Origin: JANNRR01 sp031401675
GTDB taxonomy: Bacteria; Pseudomonadota; Alphaproteobacteria; Rhodobacterales; Rhodobacteraceae
Assembly: GCA_031401675.1 (NCBI GenBank)
Contig: JANNRR010000123.1
Span: 1-19,749 of the forward strand
Length of the DNA: 19,749 nucleotides
Direction of reading: 5' to 3'
The notes beneath the pieces are model-generated. The model saw only the letters and a list, made by a program, of their open reading frames with translations, was not told where the DNA came from and made no database searches. Below are positions 1 to 6,703 of this stretch, piece by piece; the stretch's first letter is position 1; each line of letters opens with the position of its first letter. The position numbers and the translations under genes were made by a program.

Positions 1-401
1 CTTTGCGGGATGAGGGCACCAGTTATCACTACATGCCGCCCGCCGATTTCAGCGCAGCCCCCGCGCATCTGCTGCAAACGTTGTCCGGCGCCTTTGTGGG
101 TTTTGGAGAGCCAGTCTTACAGGGGGCGACCTGGACCACCGATGCACCGTTCCGCGAGACCGCAGCGGCGATTGACGCGATGACACAGCGCGGCCTGCTG
201 GCGGTCGAGATGGAGGCGGCGGCACTCTATGCCTTTGCCGCCGCGCGGGGGCGGGATGTGGTGTGTTTTGCCCATGTCACCAACCAGATGGGCCAGATTG
301 AGGGCGATTTCGAAAAGGGCGAGGCGGATGGTGCAACGCACGCCCTTGCCCTGATTGCCACCGTCGCTGGCCGCCTGTGCGCCGTTCAGGCCGCCGGATA
401 A
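1..401 (+). CDS. Nucleoside phosphorylase (PNP/UDP family), C-terminal part
   Basis: This is the 3' end of a nucleoside phosphorylase; the reading frame is open through the left edge, so the N-terminus and phosphate-binding part lie outside the window. Visible are TDAPFRET and the EMEAAALYAFAA stretch. In the PNP/uridine phosphorylase family the E-M-E segment contacts the ribose of the nucleoside. The family splits purine or pyrimidine nucleosides with phosphate (phosphorylases) or methylthioadenosine with water (nucleosidases), and the fragment is too short to choose a substrate. The apparent TTG 'start' at base 3 is not a real start. Its stop codon lies inside the 3' end of the opposite-strand DUF411 gene. 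It is the only gene here with no evident metal link. Confidence 0.85.
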   Translation, partial: LRDEGTSYHYMPPADFSAAPAHLLQTLSGAFVGFGEPVLQGATWTTDAPFRETAAAIDAMTQRGLLAVEMEAAALYAFAAARGRDVVCFAHVTNQMGQIEGDFEKGEADGATHALALIATVAGRLCAVQAAG

Positions 402-856
402 GAGGTGAACACCGTGGTCGTCCCGTCGCGGGCGATCAGGAAGACGTCATAGGCATCCCGCGCGCTTTCATCCCCCATACCGGGCGAGCCGTAGGGCATG
501 CCGGGCACTACAAGGCCGATGGCGTCGGGGCGATCTTGCAGAAGACGGCGGATATCTGCGGCGGGCACATGGCCTTCGATCATGTAGCCCTCGACCTTGC
601 CGGTGTGGCAGGACGTCATGCCTTGCGGGATGCCGTTGTCGAGTTTGTAATTGATCAGCAGCATCCCGTAGAGTTCTTCCTCGGTGACGGTGAACCCTTC
701 GGCGCGCAGGTGCTCCACCCAAGCCGTGCAACATTCGCAGCCCGTGCCCTTGGCGACATGAATCGGCTGCAGGCCTTCGGCGCGCAGCGGAAGGGCTGCG
801 ACCAGTCCGAGCGATGCGATGGATAGGAGCAGGAATCGGCGGTTCATCATCAACAT
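386..856 (-). CDS. DUF411 family exported metal-binding protein
   Basis: A 156-residue protein with an N-terminal signal or anchor (MNRRFLLLSIASLGLVAAL, about residues 5-23) and a DUF411 domain. Candidate metal ligands are the GCECC cluster (C40, C42, C43) and C83-H84 in TSCHTG. DUF411 proteins are often found in copper-resistance and copper-delivery clusters and are thought to bind copper outside the cytoplasm; their exact role is not settled. The start at 856 is supported by AGGAGAG a few bases upstream. It is the last gene of the SCO-PCuAC-SCO operon, 18 bases after the preceding stop. Its 3' end overlaps the convergent phosphorylase gene by 16 bases. Confidence 0.88.
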   Translation of the reverse strand: MLMMNRRFLLLSIASLGLVAALPLRAEGLQPIHVAKGTGCECCTAWVEHLRAEGFTVTEEELYGMLLINYKLDNGIPQGMTSCHTGKVEGYMIEGHVPAADIRRLLQDRPDAIGLVVPGMPYGSPGMGDESARDAYDVFLIARDGTTTVFTSYPAA

Positions 857-874
857 GCGGGCTCTCCTTGTCAG

Positions 875-1483
875 TCAGGTCAGGATACGACGAATTTTCG
901 GAATGGCGAAACGGCGATCTTCGTGGAAGTCGATGATCGAGGCAAAGCGGCCATCGGCATGGAACAGGAATACCCCCGCCGTGTGGTTCATTGTGTAGTC
1001 GCCATCGCGCGGCAGCTTTTCGAACATGGCCCGAAAACCGGCAACGGCCTTTTTGACTTCGGGAAGTTGTCCGGTCAGCCCGGTGATGCGCGCGTCGAAG
1101 TTGGACAGATAGTCGGCCAGAGCGGTGGGCGTATCACGTTCAGGGTCCACGGAAATCAGGGCCACGTTCAGCCGGTCAGCCTCAGGACCAAGGTCAGCCA
1201 GCCTGTCCGAGATGTCGGACAGCGTGGTCGGGCAAACATCAGGGCAGAAGGTGAAACCGAAGAACACTATCGTCGGACGCCCCAGCCAATCTGCAGGCAC
1301 GAAGGGCTGGCCGCGATGATCTGTCAGGTTGAACGACATGTCCGGGATCGGGATCGGCAACAGATCTAGGCCAGGCGGCGGCGGCGCGCCGGTCCGCCAC
1401 CAGCCCAGCGCCAACATGAAGCCCACTGCCCCTGCGCCAAACGCCGCACCGGTCATAATCGTGCGACGGGTCAGTGTCCGCAT
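875..1483 (-). CDS. SCO1/SenC family copper chaperone (second copy)
   Basis: A 202-residue membrane-anchored thioredoxin-fold protein with an N-terminal hydrophobic segment (about residues 10-28). The copper/redox motif CPDVC supplies C80 and C84, and H167 in MNHTAG is the third expected ligand. SCO proteins pass copper to, or reduce, the CuA site of cytochrome c oxidase. The SVDPERDTP stretch is typical of the family. The gene overlaps the 3' end of the PCuAC gene by 13 bases, indicating translational coupling. A second SCO gene lies two genes upstream, so the operon has two paralogues either side of PCuAC. This copy has a pre-CXXXC context of FTFCPDVCP where the other has FTNCPDVCP. Confidence 0.93.
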   Translation of the reverse strand: MRTLTRRTIMTGAAFGAGAVGFMLALGWWRTGAPPPPGLDLLPIPIPDMSFNLTDHRGQPFVPADWLGRPTIVFFGFTFCPDVCPTTLSDISDRLADLGPEADRLNVALISVDPERDTPTALADYLSNFDARITGLTGQLPEVKKAVAGFRAMFEKLPRDGDYTMNHTAGVFLFHADGRFASIIDFHEDRRFAIPKIRRILT

Positions 1484-1935
1484 TCCGGACCCGTGGCACC
1501 AAGGGCCAGAACCTCTACATCGACAGTGACCGCTCCGGCCTTCTGAAACGTCAACGTCAAGGGAAAGCTCGCGCCCTTTTCCAAAGTGCTGGTCAGCCCC
1601 ATCAGCATCCCGTGAAACCCGCCGGGTTCCAAAGCAACCGTCTGTCCGGCGGGCACGGGCACCGTCATCGCATGCGGCATCGAGGCGATCCCCTCGGTGA
1701 TGACGGTTTCATGCAGCATCGGCATTCCCGCAACCGGGGTGGCGAGGCCGGTCAAGGCATCGTCGGTGCTGCCGGTGTTGCGGATGGTCAGATAGACAAC
1801 CCCTGGCCTATCGGCCCCGATGGTGGCGCGCGACCAAGCTTGTTCCACTTCGATATCGCCAATGCGAACCACCTCGCAGGCCAGCGTGGGCGTGGCTGCC
1901 ATCAGTGCGAAGAAAGGAATCAACAGGTATTTCAT
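1471..1935 (-). CDS. PCuAC family periplasmic copper chaperone
   Basis: A 154-residue exported protein with a signal peptide (MKYLLIPFFALMAATPTLAC). It carries the full PCuAC copper motif H-x10-M-x21-H-x-M as H75, M86, H108 and M110. PCuAC proteins bind Cu(I) in the periplasm and work with SCO in loading CuA of cytochrome oxidase. I chose the ATG at 1935 because it opens directly on a signal peptide. The frame is open further upstream and contains another ATG at 1977, which would add 14 residues in front of the signal peptide. No strong ribosome site precedes 1935; it starts 7 bases after the upstream SCO stop, so coupling is likely. It ends with ECGH, a possible extra metal site. Confidence 0.92.
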   Translation of the reverse strand: MKYLLIPFFALMAATPTLACEVVRIGDIEVEQAWSRATIGADRPGVVYLTIRNTGSTDDALTGLATPVAGMPMLHETVITEGIASMPHAMTVPVPAGQTVALEPGGFHGMLMGLTSTLEKGASFPLTLTFQKAGAVTVDVEVLALGATGPECGH

Positions 1936-1980
1936 CGGGCGCTCACAATCGGGATTGAAGGTCGGCAAGTATTTCATCGG
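1927..1980. repeat. 12-bp direct repeat across SCO end and PCuAC start
   Basis: GTATTTCATCGG occurs at 1927-1938 and again at 1969-1980, a period of 42 bases. One copy lies in the end of the upstream SCO gene and the other covers the PCuAC start codon. Each contains an ATG AAA TAC on the minus strand in the same frame, so the frame reads MKYL twice, 14 codons apart. It may be a small local duplication or chance. It makes the PCuAC start slightly ambiguous. Confidence 0.6.
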
Positions 1981-2545
1981 CAGAGGTTCCATAGCTGAAC
2001 TGGCGCAGCCAATCACCACACGGTCCGACCAGATAGAGAGCCGGGCTGTGCGACATGGTGTAGCCGTCCGGGGCGGCCGCGTCGCTCTCACGGGCAAAGA
2101 AAATCTTGAAGCTGTCGGCCGCTGCGCGGGTCGAGGCGTCGTCCCCGGCGAGGCCGATGATCGACGGATGGAAGGCTGCCGTGAATTCTGCAAGACCCAG
2201 TTGGCGGTCCCGCTCGGGATCGACTGAGATGAACAGGGGCTGCACCCCTGCCGCATCAGGGCCAAGCCTCTCCATCACGCTGGCAACTTCAGACAGCGTG
2301 GTAGGGCAGACATCGGGACAATTGGTGAAGCCGAAGAACACCAGAAGAAACTTGCCCCCGAAGTCGGTGTTGGTCCTGATCTGGCCTCCCGCATCGGCAA
2401 GCGCAAACTCTGGGCGAAAGGCGGTGGCATCGGTGGTGGATGAATCAGATCCGTCAAATGCCTGCGGCACGATCCACACGAGCCACGCCACCAGGGCCAA
2501 TCCCGCAGCAGCCCACAGCAGCTTTTGAACCATCGTCAGTCGCAT
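1943..2545 (-). CDS. SCO1/SenC family copper chaperone (first copy)
   Basis: A 200-residue SCO protein with an N-terminal membrane anchor (about residues 7-28), the CPDVC motif (C76, C80) and a third ligand H166 in GYTMSHSPA. Expected role: periplasm-facing copper or thiol chaperone for the CuA site of cytochrome oxidase. It is the first gene of the copper operon and is followed after 7 bases by PCuAC. Upstream at 2574-2604 lies a MerR-type promoter very like the one that serves the P-type ATPase gene, so induction by a metal-sensing MerR protein is plausible. The start MRLTMVQ is taken at 2545; the alternative Met is residue 5. Confidence 0.93.
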   Translation of the reverse strand: MRLTMVQKLLWAAAGLALVAWLVWIVPQAFDGSDSSTTDATAFRPEFALADAGGQIRTNTDFGGKFLLVFFGFTNCPDVCPTTLSEVASVMERLGPDAAGVQPLFISVDPERDRQLGLAEFTAAFHPSIIGLAGDDASTRAAADSFKIFFARESDAAAPDGYTMSHSPALYLVGPCGDWLRQFSYGTSADEILADLQSRL

Positions 2546-2573
2546 CGAATCCCACAGCCTTATTGTTTGAAAC

Positions 2574-2604
2574 TTCGTAAATGCTCCAGTGGCTTGAGGT
2601 GCAA
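2574..2604 (-). promoter_or_regulatory. MerR-type promoter/operator of the SCO operon
   Basis: Read on the minus strand: a -35 TTGCAC (2604-2599), a 19-base spacer and a -10-like TACGAA (2579-2574), about 30 bases before the SCO start. The long 19-base spacer is the hallmark of promoters activated by MerR-family regulators. The spacer holds an imperfect palindrome at 2584-2598, CTCCAGT-G-GCTTGAG on the plus strand. Over 21 bases it matches the merR/ATPase operator (9703-9723) at 17 positions. The -10 is poor, as expected for an activator-dependent promoter. Confidence 0.6.
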
Positions 2605-2697
2605 GTCTGATTGCGCCGGATCACGGGCATATGAGCGGAATGCGCGTCTGCGGCGCAGCAGACGTCGCTGACGACCGGCAACATCAGCCATCCACTG

Positions 2698-3879
2698 TCA
2701 GATCTTGATGATGGCCGCCGTTACATACATGAACGCGATGCCACCCAGAAAACCCGTCACCACGGCCGGCGAGAACAGGGCCGCTTGCCGGTCCGGGTTC
2801 TGGCGCATGATGTAGGAAGTTACCTCGACGATCACCTGCAGGATCGCTCCGGCCCCGATGGCGAGCGCAAGCGCCGTCCATTGCGGTGCGTAAGCCAAGC
2901 TGCCCGTCCAGAGTCCGAGTATGGCCGGGCCTCCCGCCAGCAAAGTCAGCGCCGGAAAGGTCCAGAGCGGTGGTCTTGCCTTCAACATGGGCGCAGCGAT
3001 ACCGATGCCTTCGGTGACGTTGTGCAGCGCGAACCCGAGCACGAGGAATGTGCCAAGCCCCGCCGATCCGGCGGCAAAGGATGCACCGATGGCCAGCCCT
3101 TCGCCGAAATTGTGCAGCCCGATGCCAAGCGCGATGTAGAACGCCAGTGCGATGCCGGAAGGCGTGCCTCGCCAACGGCCGATGGCCATGAGCAGCAGGA
3201 AGCTCGCCAGAGCCGCAAGCCAGACCATCGCCGAGCCCTGGAACAGCGCGGCGGAGTCCGAAGCCATTTCCAGCGCCTCGCCCGTCATGTCGATCAGCAG
3301 AAAGACAAGCAGCCCCACTGTCAGCGCGAGAAGGAAGTTCATCCCCGACCGTCCGACACCGCGCATGGCCGGGAAGAACATGAGACCAAGCGCCACGGGC
3401 AGCAGCCCGACGATGGCTCCGACAATGGCCTGTTGCCGCAACTGGCCGCCGGTGGCCTTTGGCGACGGCAGGGCGACGGCAATCTCGTGCTCGAACCCGG
3501 TTCCGGTGTTCGACAGCATGTTGACCAGATGCGCCTCGCCCAGAACCCACGGATAGGGGATGCGGATCCATGCCGTATCGCCGCGCGCAATCGGCCCGGC
3601 CGGATCCTGCGCAAAGGTCCAGAAGGCATCATCGACGGCGACTTGCGCGATCACCATCGGCTCGGACCCGCCTGCGCGGACCAGCATCTGGATGCCGGTC
3701 TCGTCCAGGATGGTGCGCTCGACGGTCAGTGCTTCGACCGGCGGGGCGGAGTTGTTGAAACCGCGCAGCGGGTCCAGCGAGGCGATCCAGACGAAGGATG
3801 TCAGCATCAGTGCCAATGGCACCAGCACCAGCAGAAAGCGAATGGCAGGCGAGAGGGCGGGAGTGGACTGATCGCTCAT
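2698..3879 (-). CDS. ZIP family metal transporter with N-terminal extracytoplasmic domain
   Basis: A 393-residue ZIP-type divalent metal permease. After a first membrane segment (about residues 13-34) comes a roughly 110-residue domain (about 40-145) that appears extracytoplasmic, then about seven more hydrophobic segments. The two ZIP metal-site helices are clear: HNFGEG from H256 and HNVTEG from H286. ZIP proteins normally import Zn, Mn or Fe, and the long N-terminal domain is unusual for the family. I start at 3879 because its ATG overlaps the TGA of the multicopper oxidase gene (ATGA); an open frame upstream only shadows that gene. Location opposite mntR favours manganese as substrate, but the sequence alone does not fix the metal. 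Confidence 0.88.
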   Translation of the reverse strand: MSDQSTPALSPAIRFLLVLVPLALMLTSFVWIASLDPLRGFNNSAPPVEALTVERTILDETGIQMLVRAGGSEPMVIAQVAVDDAFWTFAQDPAGPIARGDTAWIRIPYPWVLGEAHLVNMLSNTGTGFEHEIAVALPSPKATGGQLRQQAIVGAIVGLLPVALGLMFFPAMRGVGRSGMNFLLALTVGLLVFLLIDMTGEALEMASDSAALFQGSAMVWLAALASFLLLMAIGRWRGTPSGIALAFYIALGIGLHNFGEGLAIGASFAAGSAGLGTFLVLGFALHNVTEGIGIAAPMLKARPPLWTFPALTLLAGGPAILGLWTGSLAYAPQWTALALAIGAGAILQVIVEVTSYIMRQNPDRQAALFSPAVVTGFLGGIAFMYVTAAIIKI

Positions 3880-5027
3880 GCGCCCGGCCCCCGCACGTCG
3901 AACATGCCGACCCAGCCAAGTTCGGTAAACTCGGATTGGTGCGGGTGGAACATGTACATCCCGTCCTCGTGTTCGGCGAAGCTGAACTCCAGAATTCCGC
4001 GCTGCGCCTGGCATTGGGTGATCAGGTCCACCGTTAGTAAAGTTGGCGTCAGCGTGGTTCCGGTGTCGAAGTAGTCGAAGAAATTTGCATGAAGGTGGAA
4101 AGAGTTGATCGGATCGAACTCGGTCACATTCACCAGATAGACCCGCACGGGACGCGTCTTGTCGATGACGATGGGCACGTTCATGTAGGCGTGGCCGACG
4201 GTGTTGGCGGCATACACCTCGTTGCCGCCGTCGAAGTTGGTATCGAAGGCGTTCATCACCATCATCAGTTCCTGCCATTCGGCATTCTCGGGCGTGCCGA
4301 GCAGGCGCGAAGCCGCGACGGCCGCATTCTCGGGGTGTCGGGCCGGGTCGGGGTCGATGACGAACATGCCATACATGCCCTTGTGCATGTGTCGCTTCAG
4401 CGGCAAGGCGTGGCAGTGATAGAGGTGACAGCCGAACGGCTTTGCGTCGAACTCGTAGACGAATTCCTCGCCGGGCCCGATCAGCCCGGCCCCGGGAACC
4501 CCGTCCATCCGTGCAGAATGGATGCCGTGGAAGTGCATCGAATGCGGGTGCGAGCCGTAATTGCGAAACACGATGCGCAGTCGCTCACCTTCTTTGGCGC
4601 GCAGCGCCGGTCCGGGGACGCGGCCATTGAATGTCCACGCTGGGAACATGATGCCTGGCGCAATCTCGATCTCCTTATCGATGGCGTCGACCTCGAAGGT
4701 GCGCAGGGTGCGACCGTCGGCCATGACCTCGGTGGTGCCGTTGTACCAGTCGGTCAGCATCGGTGTCGGGTCAAAGCCGTTGCGGGCATGATCGACCCGC
4801 CCGACCGTCATCATGTCGCCATGCGCCATGCCGTCCATCGGCACGGCATAGGCATTTGCACCGGCTGGCATCGCGGACATGTCATGGCCCGCCATCGCAC
4901 CCTCGGCGGGGGCGGTTTGCGACAAGGCCCCTTTGGCAAGCACCGCAGCACCTCCCGCCGCGACCAGCCCGCCGACCAGCAAAGCGCGGCGGCCAGAGTT
5001 CACCGGTTGGTTGTCGTCGTCAGGCAT
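3876..5027 (-). CDS. Two-domain multicopper oxidase, exported
   Basis: A 383-residue periplasmic multicopper oxidase. The N-terminus has a twin-arginine-like signal (SGRRALL at 11-17, then a hydrophobic stretch), followed by a Met/His-rich segment (about 44-80). Domain 1 holds HSMHFHG (162-168) and HLYHCH (201-206), then H213 and M218; the likely type 1 copper ligands are H162, C205, H213 and M218. Domain 2 holds HLH (311-313) and HPH (361-363) for the trinuclear centre but lacks a cysteine, so type 1 copper would exist only in domain 1. The family oxidises metals or phenols with O2. I start at the ATG at 5027 rather than the TTG at 5048. The gene overlaps the ZIP gene by ATGA and is divergent from mntR. 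Confidence 0.9.
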   Translation of the reverse strand: MPDDDNQPVNSGRRALLVGGLVAAGGAAVLAKGALSQTAPAEGAMAGHDMSAMPAGANAYAVPMDGMAHGDMMTVGRVDHARNGFDPTPMLTDWYNGTTEVMADGRTLRTFEVDAIDKEIEIAPGIMFPAWTFNGRVPGPALRAKEGERLRIVFRNYGSHPHSMHFHGIHSARMDGVPGAGLIGPGEEFVYEFDAKPFGCHLYHCHALPLKRHMHKGMYGMFVIDPDPARHPENAAVAASRLLGTPENAEWQELMMVMNAFDTNFDGGNEVYAANTVGHAYMNVPIVIDKTRPVRVYLVNVTEFDPINSFHLHANFFDYFDTGTTLTPTLLTVDLITQCQAQRGILEFSFAEHEDGMYMFHPHQSEFTELGWVGMFDVRGPGA

Positions 5028-5076
5028 GGGGCGCGGCTTTCTATGCAAGCAGACGCGCGAAGTCTTGGCGCGAAAA

Positions 5077-5092
5077 GTTACACAGTGCTAAC
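5077..5092. promoter_or_regulatory. Candidate MntR operator between mntR and the oxidase gene
   Basis: An inverted repeat, GTTA-CACAGTGC-TAAC, in the 116-base divergent gap. On the minus strand a consensus -35 TTGACA (5119-5114) would place the -10 and transcription start of the oxidase gene at or beside the repeat. On the plus strand TTGGCG (5065-5070), an 18-base spacer and TAACAT (5089-5094) make a possible mntR promoter that also overlaps it. The position suits a repressor of both genes. It does not match the enterobacterial MntR box as I know it, so the assignment rests on symmetry and place. Confidence 0.4.
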
Positions 5093-5143
5093 ATTTCACG
5101 ATGCGCCTTTACCTGTCAATCCGTCTCGTGCCAGACTGCGCCG

Positions 5144-5602
5144 ATGACACAGCGTGACCCTTTGGAATTTGCTCCCGCCGAACCAGCGCCCCGACCCGCC
5201 GACGCGAGGGTGGAGGCGTTTCAAGGCGTGCGCGACGCGCGACGCAGCGAACTGGCGGAAGACTATGTCGAGTTGATCGCAGACCTGATCCACAGCCACG
5301 GCGAAGCGCGCCCGGTGGATATCGCGACACGGCTGGGCGTTACGGCTCCCACAGTTGCCAAGACGCTCGACCGGCTGGCGCGGGATGGCCTAATCACCCG
5401 CGCAAAATACCGCTCGGTGTTTCTGACCGAAGAGGGCCGTACGCTCGCTGGGGAATGCCGTCGCCGCCACGAGATCGTTCTGCGATTCCTAGTCCGTATG
5501 GGTCTCGATGCCGAGACGGCCGAGCGCGATGCCGAAGGAATCGAGCACCATGTCAGCGAACGGACGCTGGCCCTGTTTGCGGCGTTTGCCGATCGCGACT
5601 GA
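5144..5602 (+). CDS. mntR: Manganese-responsive regulator MntR (DtxR family)
   Basis: A 152-residue DtxR-family repressor with a winged helix-turn-helix (about residues 40-98; VTAPTVAKTLDRL is the recognition region) and a dimerisation and metal domain ending in EGIEHHVSE. Compared with Bacillus subtilis MntR from memory, all six metal ligands are present at a constant offset of 32: D40, E43, H109, E131, E134 and H135. MntR with Mn(II) represses Mn uptake genes. It resembles the E. coli protein closely, including a similar N-terminal extension. I start at MTQRDP (5144); the frame is open upstream but only mirrors the divergent oxidase gene. It faces the oxidase-ZIP pair, its most likely target. 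Its stop is 7 bases from the convergent DsbA-like gene. Confidence 0.93.
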   Translation: MTQRDPLEFAPAEPAPRPADARVEAFQGVRDARRSELAEDYVELIADLIHSHGEARPVDIATRLGVTAPTVAKTLDRLARDGLITRAKYRSVFLTEEGRTLAGECRRRHEIVLRFLVRMGLDAETAERDAEGIEHHVSERTLALFAAFADRD

Positions 5603-5609
5603 TCCGCGC

Positions 5610-6269
5610 CTAAGAGTTTTCCACGGCAAAGCGTACATCAGCGATCAGGCTCTCGGCGCTGAAGTTATCCAGCCGCCTGCCGTTCAGGAAGAAGGTCGGT
5701 GTCTGGCGGATGCCTAGGGCTTCGACATCGGCCATGTCCTGATTGAGAACGCCGCTGATGCCGGGAAAAAGCCGGTCGGTCTCGGCCTTGTCGAGATCAA
5801 GACCGGCAGAACCCGCAATCTCCCAGGCGACGTCCATCTGCGGGGCGCCATGCACGGCCCAACCGGGCTGTTGCTCCAGCAGGGCATCCAGAACCGGTGC
5901 GAACTTGTCCTGCATCCGCGCCGTTTCCTGAATCCGCACCGCCTCGTCGGCCCCCCCGTGGAACACGGTATAGCGCGGGATGATGCGCACCTGCGTGGGA
6001 AACTGGCGACGGATTTCCTGCACGACCGGATGGAACGCGCGACAGGCTTCGCAAGACGGGTCGAAGAACTCGACCAGCGTCACCGGCGCATCCTCGGGGC
6101 CGAAGCTGGGTGAATGGCTGCGGATCAACAGAGAAGAATCCACGGCAGGTGTGTCGGCAGCCGCAGCCTCCAGTTCGGCCTCGCGACGACGGTTGAAGAC
6201 GAACGCAGCGCCCCCGAAGGCGGCGAGCGCGAGGGCGGAAGCTCCGATCAGAAGCGTGCGGCGGTTCAT
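5610..6269 (-). CDS. DsbA-like thioredoxin-fold disulfide oxidoreductase
   Basis: A 219-residue exported or membrane-anchored DsbA/BdbD-type protein. It has an N-terminal RR-containing hydrophobic segment (residues 3-25), a thioredoxin fold starting near 58, active site CEAC (C73, C76) in DPSCEACRAFH, and the cis-proline P191 in QTPTFFLNG. Such proteins insert disulfides into exported proteins. I start at 6269, where its ATG overlaps the TGA of dsbB (ATGA), so oxidase and its membrane partner are made together. It is the last gene of the P-type ATPase operon. Which exported proteins it oxidises cannot be seen; the neighbouring SCO and multicopper proteins, which have cysteine sites, are candidates by context only. 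Confidence 0.9.
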   Translation of the reverse strand: MNRRTLLIGASALALAAFGGAAFVFNRRREAELEAAAADTPAVDSSLLIRSHSPSFGPEDAPVTLVEFFDPSCEACRAFHPVVQEIRRQFPTQVRIIPRYTVFHGGADEAVRIQETARMQDKFAPVLDALLEQQPGWAVHGAPQMDVAWEIAGSAGLDLDKAETDRLFPGISGVLNQDMADVEALGIRQTPTFFLNGRRLDNFSAESLIADVRFAVENS

Positions 6270-6703
6270 GTACGGTGTCCTTTCGGAAGAATGAGACAAG
6301 CCAGAATCGCGACGAAGGCAATCAACGACAGATTTGGGATCGGCAACCCGAAGATCATTTGGGCGTCGCCGGTGCAGGATGGCCCGTCCTGCGTGCACGG
6401 CACGACCGGCGCGGGGAGGATTTCAGCGTAAAGCCCGGAATGCCAGGTGGCCAGCCCGACCCCGGCCAGCGCCAGCGGCAGACCATAGACGCGACCCATG
6501 CCGTCGCCGCGCCAGAGGGCGAGGCCAAGGACCGGCACCAGCGGGAACATCGCGATGCGCTGATACCAGCAGAGCGTGCAAGGCATCTGCCCCAGCACTT
6601 CGCCGATGAACAGCGCGCCAAGGGTCGCCGCCAGCGCAAACAGGAACGCAGCCGCAAGAGGAAGGTCTTCGCGAGACAAGGCCTTGGGATCAGTTCCCGT
6701 CAT
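6266..6703 (-). CDS. dsbB: Disulfide bond formation protein B (DsbB/BdbC family)
   Basis: A 145-residue four-helix membrane protein. The first cysteine pair is C42 and C45 in MPCTLCWYQR, the signature of the family. The second pair is C103 and C110 in the loop VPCTQDGPSC. DsbB reoxidises DsbA and passes electrons to quinone. The start overlaps the stop of the upstream methyltransferase-like gene (ATGA), and its stop overlaps the start of the DsbA-like gene in the same way. The short spacing in the second loop is closer to BdbC-type proteins than to E. coli DsbB. Confidence 0.93.
   Translation of the reverse strand: MTGTDPKALSREDLPLAAAFLFALAATLGALFIGEVLGQMPCTLCWYQRIAMFPLVPVLGLALWRGDGMGRVYGLPLALAGVGLATWHSGLYAEILPAPVVPCTQDGPSCTGDAQMIFGLPIPNLSLIAFVAILACLILPKGHRT

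Noticed and set aside
2645..2664. Hairpin CGTCTGC/GCAGACG downstream of the ZIP gene as a terminator
   Set aside because: A 7-bp stem with a 6-base loop is present, but no T-run follows on the minus strand; it could be chance in GC-rich DNA.
2454..2684. 76-residue minus-strand ORF over the SCO promoter
   Set aside because: It overlaps the SCO start and the MerR-type promoter, and has no domain or ribosome site worth calling.
2785..4074. 429-residue + strand open frame opposite ZIP and the oxidase
   Set aside because: Antisense shadow in GC-rich DNA: low complexity, rich in Arg, Gln and Gly, no domain; the minus-strand ZIP and oxidase frames have clear motifs.
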